Source of the DNA: an uncultured Eubacteriales bacterium
Lineage (GTDB): Bacteria > Bacillota > Clostridia > Christensenellales > Borkfalkiaceae
Assembly: GCA_900548285.1 (NCBI GenBank)
Contig: URKE01000026.1
Location: 1-25,305, forward strand
Reading direction: 5' to 3'
DNA: 25,305 nt
Shown: in pieces, positions 17,901 to 22,956 of the stretch
Numbering within the stretch: position 1 is the stretch's first letter
Layout: each line of letters opens with the position of its first letter
Made by a program: the position numbers and the translations under genes
Notes under the pieces: generated by a model
The model's database searches: none
What the model was told of the DNA's origin: nothing
What the model saw: the letters and a program-made list of their open reading frames with translations, nothing else

Positions 17901-17926
17901 AAAATCATCGTTAATCTGCGTTTCAT
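14903..17926 (-). CDS. secreted multi-domain protein with two jelly-roll-like modules and several Ig-like domains
   Basis: This 1007-aa protein has a Sec signal peptide (residues 1-29, cleavage near ANA|AVW) and no lipobox. Ig-like region ~31-110 (ETGNYTVRYYASIG) precedes a ~225-residue beta-rich, Gly/Trp-containing module (~112-340) that resembles concanavalin-like or carbohydrate-binding jelly rolls. Two Ig-like domains of the DEAPxI / GTYAIVYTAKDGFGN type follow (~347-442 and ~446-528). A second jelly-roll-like module lies at ~635-810, then two more Ig-like domains run to the end (GKYTFIVYATDAAGN). No sortase motif, membrane helix or S-layer domain is visible at the C-terminus, so attachment to the cell is unexplained. 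The start has an excellent AAAGGAGGAA site after an A-rich leader. It sits 10 bp before the DUF4838 gene. A role as a glycan-binding scaffold is an inference. Confidence 0.75.
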   Translation of the reverse strand: MKRRLTMIFILLCAAICSMVAVFAVSANAAVWSDVDIAGVYAYGETFDVPERTFTVGSNTVKALHTVTFPGGDVVRGKAVKLSETGNYTVRYYASIGKEQYSDEKSFTVQGFGYGVNSAESSVAYGRYTEFGADSTGLKVKLANGDKLTFTKLINVAALTQSDALFKFFITPEHQGAADFNKLTFTLTDSVDSSKYLRIDVNRGQFSSGGVGVSWVMAGGNGQDMVGYEKGKKLHVNDDVGTALYISFVAQNNSGDGWSGPAFNVKPDSRYGTISFDYNSKIVYANSDIVSDLDSSDYYKDLWSGWSSDKARLTVSASGYSSSTANFCITEIFGMSADELRDNNFIDDEAPAITVDSDYAEMPRAEVGRAYSVPTAKAYDDYAGACEVTTEVVYGYHSEEPVSVSLLNGSFVPDRTGTYAIVYTAKDGFGNIGRKLLFVQAVKSVPEIVITPPSVSSSVELGTYVEIPEPVVSGGSGKINVETSVVFGGERTAVNGGFRPETEGEYTVEFAATDYIGKTQTVSITVDATRGEKPMFVDSVNLPPVYINGGRYILPELYANDYTSGSLKRALCDVKVVDANGEKIYKAGSEYVPAVNSNGDIAEITYYSGSAVYPAFNVPVIIGRTDNTVYMSNYVYGKDINVTTRDENNALYTTGLAVIPGSGDAGWIFANALLKSEASVAVSTLAGKTNFGAFEFSLIDASSGKKITVTATIGSAKITFTHGAESYTLGSSVKNGGKLKIAYGNGKLNVVCNDSAVMSVPLTVYDNGDEFDGFTSDKVYIGVTTKDNKADSRYMVLTVNENALSYRNQDNSAPSFSISGDYGGKQKVNSEYVIKRGICSDVFAPESNGTLSVTAPDGTIMKDKNGKVLKDVPIDEEYVITLNQYGKYTVSYAISEVDWVGNRNKPNITVTVPDEEAPVIKFTKVPSATAAVGDVIVMPEYKVTDNISPESEITVRAFIINAQGKFIELVDGANAIRCENTGKYTFIVYATDAAGNSSSLCCEVNVR

Positions 17927-17980
17927 TCTTATTCCTCCTTTATTTTTTGTTTTATTTTTGTTTTCTGTGTTTTTTTGTTT

Positions 17981-18859
17981 TCAGCCTTTGACGCCGCCTA
18001 TCGACAGGTTGCCTAACAGCCGCTTATGCGTAAAGCAGAACAGCGCGACCACGGGAAGAAGTAAAATAAGCGAAGTTGCAAGTTGCACGGGCGCTTTGCT
18101 GAACGGATATTTAGAAAACGTGCTGATCTGAAATACGTATTCGGCAAGCGTCGGGTGATTGGGCACGTAAACCATGGGAACCTGATAGTTGTTCCAGTAA
18201 CCTATAAAGTTTATAAGCAATACGGTAAGGAACGTGTTGATTGCTATAGGGAAAAATATTTTCAACATAATCTGCGCGTCGTTTGCGCCGTCGATTTCGG
18301 CGGCTTCGCTGAGAGCCGCGGGTACAGCGCAGAACATGTCGTAAAACACAAGGAAGTATATACCCAAAAAACTCGCGCGCATTACGAGCATGCCGATCAT
18401 TTTATCATATAGCCCGAGGTTCATCGACATCTGAATTTCAGAGGTCTGATTACCTACCACGGGAATTACCATTACCACGAGAACAAGCCCGTATATGAAT
18501 TTAGAGAAAGCGCATTTATACTTTGAACACGCGTAAGCCACCACGGCGGTAACAAACGTGTTTACAAGCGCGCAGCCTACCGAGTATAAAATCGAGTTCC
18601 AGACTATTTCGCCGAAAGGCACAACGCCCTGTTCTTTCCGTATTTCGGCATTTTTTAAAACGTAAGGTATGTTTTCAAAATACCAGGGGTTGGGAAGTCC
18701 TACCTTATTACGGTTGAATGCAAGCGGTTCTTTAAGCGCGGTAAGCACTGCCCATAAAAGCATGCCTAACAAAAACGCGCAGTATAAAACAAGAACGATA
18801 AGCATTACGACGGTAAGAGACGATAATCTGCTTTTTAAACGCCTTTTATGAGTTTTCAT
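17981..18859 (-). CDS. sugar ABC transporter permease (MalG/AraQ/LplC type)
   Basis: This 292-aa inner permease has about six hydrophobic helices. The cytoplasmic EAA loop that contacts the ATPase is present as EAAEIDGA (185-192) followed by FFPI. The C-terminus SIGGVKG is typical of carbohydrate (CUT1) permeases. The GGAGGTG ribosome site is strong. It starts 16 bp after the partner permease gene and belongs to the same operon. It would form half of the transmembrane channel that takes sugar from the solute-binding lipoprotein into the cytoplasm. No ATP-binding subunit is encoded in the window, so a shared MsmX/UgpC-like ATPase elsewhere in the genome is likely. Confidence 0.95.
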   Translation of the reverse strand: MKTHKRRLKSRLSSLTVVMLIVLVLYCAFLLGMLLWAVLTALKEPLAFNRNKVGLPNPWYFENIPYVLKNAEIRKEQGVVPFGEIVWNSILYSVGCALVNTFVTAVVAYACSKYKCAFSKFIYGLVLVVMVIPVVGNQTSEIQMSMNLGLYDKMIGMLVMRASFLGIYFLVFYDMFCAVPAALSEAAEIDGANDAQIMLKIFFPIAINTFLTVLLINFIGYWNNYQVPMVYVPNHPTLAEYVFQISTFSKYPFSKAPVQLATSLILLLPVVALFCFTHKRLLGNLSIGGVKG

Positions 18860-18875
18860 ATTCGCACCTCCGCCC

Positions 18876-19808
18876 TTAATCTTCGCTCGGTCCTATTTTA
18901 TTGAGGAACCAACGCGCTAAAAACGTAAGAGGAATCGCCACGGCGGACATCATAAGTCCGAGCGCCGCAAGCGGCGGATATTGCGAAATATCGCCCTTTG
19001 CCTTCTGCGTTCTGAAATACATCAAAAAGCCCAGAGTTGCCGTGTCGGGTTTCCAGTAATAGTTGAAAAACGAAAAGTTGTTTATCTCGTTTGTAAAAAT
19101 ACCCGCAATGCCCGTAACTAAAAAGATCGACAAAGTCGAAAAAGTTTGCGGAAGAACAATGCTGAAAAATTCGCGCGGGGGGCTTACTCCGTCAAGCTGA
19201 GCGGCTTCGATTATTTCGGGCGAAATGTTTGCCATTTTGTTTGAATAAAGCAAAACGGTAGTGCCGAAACTTACGAACAGATTATAAAACATAACCGTCG
19301 CGTACCTCGTACTTTTTTCAGATAACAACGCTCCTTTGAGTTCTATATGGAAAAAGTTTAAAACGTCGGGAACGACGTAGTCGGTAAAGTACTTGAAAAT
19401 CGAAACGAGAACTATGCTCGCTATGATTGACGGCATAAACAACATAAACCGGAAAAACATGGCGCCCGGTAATTTTTTGAAAATGTAGTATGCAAAAAGC
19501 AAGCCGAGCGGAACGCCTATTCCAAGCGATATCGCATACGACTTAAGAGAAATCAGAAGCGTTTGGGTAAGTTGCAAAAACTCATTTTCGTCGGCAAACC
19601 AGTTTTTAAAGTTATCAAACGTCCAGGAAAATATATATTTTTTCGTTTCTGCGTCAAGCGTGATGTTTCTGAACGCAAGAATAAACGAGTTAATGTTTAC
19701 CGCGATATAAAATATGCAAAACTGAAGTACCGGCAACGCTAAAACAGCAACGTAAAACCAAAAACTTTTTGCGCTTTTAAATGATTTTAATTTTAATTTT
19801 TTCATCAT
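18876..19808 (-). CDS. sugar ABC transporter permease (LplB/UgpA type)
   Basis: This 310-aa CUT1 permease has about six membrane helices. The coupling loop is EAAQLDGVSP (201-210), followed by FFSIVLPQ. It has two adjacent ATG codons (19808 and 19805). The GGGGA ribosome site fits the second slightly better, giving 309 aa. It lies downstream of the solute-binding protein gene, separated by 90 bp that hold a strong stem-loop. It pairs with the downstream MalG-type permease to make the import channel. Large solute-binding proteins of this class often go with LplB/YtcP-like permeases for complex oligosaccharides or uronate-containing sugars, but the cargo is not decided by sequence. Confidence 0.95.
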   Translation of the reverse strand: MMKKLKLKSFKSAKSFWFYVAVLALPVLQFCIFYIAVNINSFILAFRNITLDAETKKYIFSWTFDNFKNWFADENEFLQLTQTLLISLKSYAISLGIGVPLGLLFAYYIFKKLPGAMFFRFMLFMPSIIASIVLVSIFKYFTDYVVPDVLNFFHIELKGALLSEKSTRYATVMFYNLFVSFGTTVLLYSNKMANISPEIIEAAQLDGVSPPREFFSIVLPQTFSTLSIFLVTGIAGIFTNEINNFSFFNYYWKPDTATLGFLMYFRTQKAKGDISQYPPLAALGLMMSAVAIPLTFLARWFLNKIGPSED

Positions 19809-19849
19809 TCAATCCCCGATAAGGACAATATAAAAAACTAAAGTACAGC

Positions 19850-19883
19850 CGGTTCGGGCAAGGTTGCCGCCCTGCCCGAACCG
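19850..19883 (-). other. stem-loop between the solute-binding protein and permease genes
   Basis: CGGTTCGGGCA (19850-19860) and TGCCCGAACCG (19873-19883) are perfect 11-bp complementary arms with a 12-nt loop. On the minus strand a T-run (AGTTTTTTATA) follows about ten bases later. It is placed where many binding-protein-dependent operons carry a hairpin that lets the binding protein be made in excess of the permeases. It could be a leaky terminator or an mRNA-stability element. Confidence 0.65.
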
Positions 19884-19898
19884 CTTTCAAATTCAAAA

Positions 19899-21599
19899 TT
19901 ATTTCCAGAACGAATATTTTTTGAAGTAATCGTTGAACGATTCAAAATATGACGTACCGGTCGCGCCGCCTTCTTTTATTCCGTCTACAACGTTCTTGTA
20001 AAGCGAACCGTTTACTTTCGCCGAATAAACGACGTCATACTGGAGGTTGGCTATATTTGCGTTGTAGAAATTGCTCGAAGAGAATTTGTAGATAATTTTC
20101 GAGTTGGCAACGTAGTTTATAACGTCTTTGGAGAACGACGAAAGCTTGTTCATATCGCTTCCCATATCGTATTTGTACGCTTTGGGCGCGCCCGTCGTAA
20201 CGGTGAAGTCCCTTAACATTGCGTCGGTGACGGAGAATTTTACGAATTCCAACGCAGCCTTTTTAACGCCTTCGGAAAGGCCGCCCTTAACGCATACGAA
20301 AGCGTTGAGATAGTCGGAATAAACGTTGCCCTGTCCTACCTTATCGGCAGTTGCCTTGGGGAGCGGCATCCAGCCGAAATTACGGTTGGTTCTTGCATAC
20401 TGAGAACCTGCTTTTTCCATTACGGTAAATACGCCGGCCGATTCTTCCTGCCACCACGGGCCGTCGATAAGCATAGCGACCGCCTTGTCGTCGTTTAAGC
20501 CGGTTCCGAAATCATCGGTTCCCGCCATAAGGAATAATTCCTGGTTGTCGGTATGAGAAAACGAACCGGTGAATGCGTCTTTATTGTAATAGTTTACGTT
20601 GGTGATAAGTTTTTCGATAAACTGCATTGCATAGAGCTTACCGATCTGACGAGCAACGTCGTAACCGTTCGACGAATTGATCGCTTTTTCTTCGGTAACT
20701 ATATTGCCGTTGCTGTCTTTGGTAATTTTACCGTTCGCATCCAGAACAACGAGATCTTTGGCAATCGTGCCGTCAAAATCATAGTTTATGCGCATTTGTT
20801 CAACGCCCTCGTAATCGGAAATAAGGTTATCCATAAGGTTTCCGAGGTGGTGTTGTCTGTATTCGCCGGGCCAGCATACGGGAGTATCGTTCGCGTTGAA
20901 AATTTCATCGCAAAGCGTGAAGAATTCTTCGTACGTTGTGGGCAGTCCGTCGTCGGGAGTTCCCTCTACGCCGTCGGGACCGTTCGTTTTCTTGGCGTTT
21001 TTGTTACTGCCGATAATCGCGCCGTTGGACTTATCCGCCGCGAGATAATACCCCTTCTTGTCAAAGAGGTCCTTGTTGTAGATTATTCCGTAGTTGCCGA
21101 AGTACGAAGGTAACGCATAATAATGCGTAGCGTTATCTTTTTTCGCTCCGTAATAATTGATTTGCTGTGAGTCGAGTTTCTCAAGAACGGTAAGCGCATC
21201 GTCAGCCGACGCTTTCGAATTAACTATATCGGTGAGATCTTCCAGAACGTCGATGTACTTATAATAATGTTCGTTTTCGAAGAAGAAAATATCGAATTCC
21301 GATTTCTGAATCTGCGCGGCGTTGAACTGCCTCATATCGGGCGTGTGTTTAACAAGAACCCCCGTTTTTCCGTCTTCAAACGAAACGTCTGCAAACGCTT
21401 TTGAAAAAGCGTTTGCAAGACGGGTAAACCACTCGTCGCCATATCCGGCGCCGTAAGTAAAAACGTTAAGCGTTGTTTTGGTAGGATCGTCTTTTTTCGA
21501 GTCGTCTTTATTGCCGTTACCGCCGCATGCCGCCATAGATATTGCGGCGATGCATGCAAGCCCGAACCCGACGATACGTTTAAAAAGTGATTTTTTCAC
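19899..21599 (-). CDS. ABC transporter extracellular solute-binding lipoprotein (sugar, large type)
   Basis: This 566-aa lipoprotein has a signal peptide ending at SMAAC (C25), followed by a GGNGNKDDSKKDD linker. The rest has the pattern of family 1 carbohydrate-binding proteins: a starting strand TLNVFTYGAGYGDEW, DIFFFENEHYYKYIDVLEDLTDI, LPSYFGNYGIIYNKDLFDK, GPWWQEESAG and a late AALEFVKFSVTDAML helix. It is longer than MalE-type proteins and like those serving LplB/LplC permeases for larger sugars. The start is GTG at 21599, strongly supported by AAAGGAG seven bases upstream. The gene is the first of the long operon and carries a perfect 13-bp inverted repeat early in its coding region. It captures the locus glycan fragment outside the membrane. 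The ligand is unknown, but glucuronate-containing oligosaccharide is a reasonable guess from the neighbours. Confidence 0.93.
   Translation of the reverse strand: MKKSLFKRIVGFGLACIAAISMAACGGNGNKDDSKKDDPTKTTLNVFTYGAGYGDEWFTRLANAFSKAFADVSFEDGKTGVLVKHTPDMRQFNAAQIQKSEFDIFFFENEHYYKYIDVLEDLTDIVNSKASADDALTVLEKLDSQQINYYGAKKDNATHYYALPSYFGNYGIIYNKDLFDKKGYYLAADKSNGAIIGSNKNAKKTNGPDGVEGTPDDGLPTTYEEFFTLCDEIFNANDTPVCWPGEYRQHHLGNLMDNLISDYEGVEQMRINYDFDGTIAKDLVVLDANGKITKDSNGNIVTEEKAINSSNGYDVARQIGKLYAMQFIEKLITNVNYYNKDAFTGSFSHTDNQELFLMAGTDDFGTGLNDDKAVAMLIDGPWWQEESAGVFTVMEKAGSQYARTNRNFGWMPLPKATADKVGQGNVYSDYLNAFVCVKGGLSEGVKKAALEFVKFSVTDAMLRDFTVTTGAPKAYKYDMGSDMNKLSSFSKDVINYVANSKIIYKFSSSNFYNANIANLQYDVVYSAKVNGSLYKNVVDGIKEGGATGTSYFESFNDYFKKYSFWK
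21390..21417. repeat. perfect 28-bp palindrome inside the solute-binding protein gene
   Basis: The arms TGCAAACGCTTTT and AAAAGCGTTTGCA are exact reverse complements separated only by GA. It lies about 180-210 nt into the coding region and encodes part of ANAFSKAFA. A 13-bp stem in the mRNA is unusually strong for a coding sequence. Confidence 0.9.
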
Positions 21600-21699
21600 G
21601 ATTTATCTCCTTTAAGTGAAATTTTTGAATTTGATTTTAAATTTATTTTTTCTTTTTTAATTTTTTATCGATTTGAAATTGCAATTAAGCGAATCGCCG

Positions 21700-21716
21700 G
21701 ACAAAGCTTCTTTGTC
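21700..21716. promoter_or_regulatory. inverted repeat in the operon leader (operator or leader hairpin)
   Basis: GACAAAG-CTT-CTTTGTC is a perfect 7-3-7 inverted repeat about 100 bp upstream of the solute-binding protein start and downstream of both predicted promoters. It could bind a dimeric regulator or fold as a leader hairpin. The overlapping minus-strand TTGACA (21718-21713) lacks a good -10. Confidence 0.45.
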
Positions 21717-21772
21717 AAGCAAAAGGCATGCCGTTTGCAAAAATTTTTCTGCTTTTAAGCGATAATAGCAAC

Positions 21773-21849
21773 GAAACCCGTCGCATATTTATGTTCATTA
21801 TATATTGCCGACGATTTGTTTTCAATACTTATTTTGCTTGTCGGGTTTC
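21773..21849. promoter_or_regulatory. 8-bp inverted repeat flanking the proximal promoter
   Basis: GAAACCCG (21773-21780) and CGGGTTTC (21842-21849) are exact inverted copies placed on either side of the TTGAAA-17-TATAAT promoter. Symmetrical placement around a promoter suggests regulator half-sites, possibly for one of the two AraC proteins. This is inferred from position only. Confidence 0.35.
21797..21825 (-). promoter_or_regulatory. proximal promoter of the transport/surface operon
   Basis: On the minus strand TTGAAA (21825-21820) is separated by exactly 17 bp from a perfect TATAAT (21802-21797). The predicted transcript start is near 21790, giving a leader of about 190 nt before the GTG start at 21599. 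Confidence 0.6.
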
Positions 21850-21924
21850 TTTTTTTACTTATTTTTATAACAGAAAAACGCAGAATATAAACCATAAAAC
21901 GATAGGCATTACATTCGTAACCTA

Positions 21925-21953
21925 ATTCTATACCAGCAAAAGATTAAAGTCAA
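21925..21953 (-). promoter_or_regulatory. distal promoter of the transport/surface operon
   Basis: On the minus strand TTGACT (21953-21948) and TAGAAT (21930-21925) are 17 bp apart. The predicted start near 21918 gives a leader of about 320 nt. A palindrome GTATT-TT-AATAC (21958-21969) lies just upstream of the -35 and TTAC-ATTC-GTAA (21909-21920) covers the start point. Both are candidate regulator sites. Confidence 0.55.
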
Positions 21954-22036
21954 TGTCGTATTTTAATACATTTTCCGTCTTTTTTTCATATTCACACTCA
22001 AAAAAGAAGAAAAAAAACAATTTATCTGATTTTCGA

Positions 22037-22065
22037 TTGACTAAGAAGAAAAATCATTTTATAAT
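22037..22065 (+). promoter_or_regulatory. promoter of the AraC-GH115 operon
   Basis: TTGACT (22037-22042) and a perfect TATAAT (22060-22065) are 17 bp apart. An A-rich tract at about 22001-22020 could serve as an UP element. The expected transcript start is at about 22072, which is the A of the ATG of the AraC gene, so the message would have no leader. Confidence 0.7.
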
Positions 22066-22071
22066 TCAGAT

Positions 22072-22929
22072 ATGGTAGAACTCATAGGTTATAAAATATG
22101 CAATCAGTACTTCGAAGATCCGGTCGATCTCGGAGGAATAAAACTGGTTCAGGCGGGAAGATATTACTGCAGCCCGGGAACGATCGTTGCCGATCACGTT
22201 CACGACGGATATTATGAACTGACGGTCGTTAACGGAGGCAGCGCGACGGTGCTTACCAACGATAAATATATACCCGTAAAAAAGAATGATATTTTCGTCG
22301 GATTTCCGGGCGATTTACACGGTATAGTCGCTTCGGTGGACGACCCTATTCAGTATGACCACTTAGCTTTTATAATCGACAAAAAAGAACTCGGCGAGCC
22401 TATGAGGAAAATAGCGATCGAGCACGCCGACCCCGAGTCGCGCATTATATACGACAGACGTATACACTCCCTTTTGATAGATATAATCGGCGAACTCGCG
22501 AACGAGCAGACGTACTATAAGGATTATCTTTTATACACAATATACAACATAATCATTTGCGTGATCCGCAAATTCGGCGAAAAAAGTCAGGCGGCGTTCT
22601 CGGAAAACGCGTCGGGAAACGAAAGATTCTGTAACCGTATTATGAATTATATCGACGCAAATATTTACGATCTGGAAAATCTTAACGGACTTACTCAGAT
22701 TACAAATTACAACTATAATTACCTTTCTTCTATGTTTAAAAAGACCACGGGAAGCACGCTTCGGGATTACTTTTTGAACCGCAAACTTGAAACGGCAGAC
22801 GTTCTGGTTAAGGAAGGTAAGCTTAAAATTTACGAAATTGCGGATAAACTGCACTACTCTTCCGCCGACTCTTTTACTAAAGCATACAAAAAGAAATTCG
22901 GCGTTTCGCCGAAGTCAAACAAAAATTAG
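22072..22929 (+). CDS. AraC-family transcriptional regulator (cupin plus AraC HTH)
   Basis: This 285-aa protein has an N-terminal cupin sensor domain (about 25-120), with DHVHDGYYELTVVNGG carrying the usual His residues and PVKKNDIFVGFPGDLHGI as the second cupin strand. The C-terminal AraC DNA-binding domain (about 188-285) has its two HTH units around ITNYNYNYLSSMFKKTTG and IYEIADKLHYSSADSFTKAYKKKFGVSP. No Shine-Dalgarno sequence precedes the ATG. The promoter position predicts a leaderless mRNA. An internal GGAGG at 22132-22136 is in frame before ATA AAA CTG, but starting there would trim the cupin. The gene is divergent from the transport operon and 27 bp before the GH115 gene, so it probably controls both. 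The inducer is unknown. Confidence 0.92.
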   Translation: MVELIGYKICNQYFEDPVDLGGIKLVQAGRYYCSPGTIVADHVHDGYYELTVVNGGSATVLTNDKYIPVKKNDIFVGFPGDLHGIVASVDDPIQYDHLAFIIDKKELGEPMRKIAIEHADPESRIIYDRRIHSLLIDIIGELANEQTYYKDYLLYTIYNIIICVIRKFGEKSQAAFSENASGNERFCNRIMNYIDANIYDLENLNGLTQITNYNYNYLSSMFKKTTGSTLRDYFLNRKLETADVLVKEGKLKIYEIADKLHYSSADSFTKAYKKKFGVSPKSNKN

Positions 22930-22956
22930 CATATCGGCCCGGAATAAGGAGATTTT

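Larger units (their letters stand above)
21600..22071. other. divergent regulatory region between the transport operon and the AraC-GH115 operon
   Basis: This 472-bp, very A/T-rich stretch has no gene. It holds two leftward promoters, one rightward promoter, four inverted repeats (21700-21716, 21773/21842, 21909-21920, 21958-21969) and a leader of 190-320 nt for the solute-binding protein gene. The last ~70 bp before that gene are nearly free of structure and purine-rich on the mRNA strand. Confidence 0.7.
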
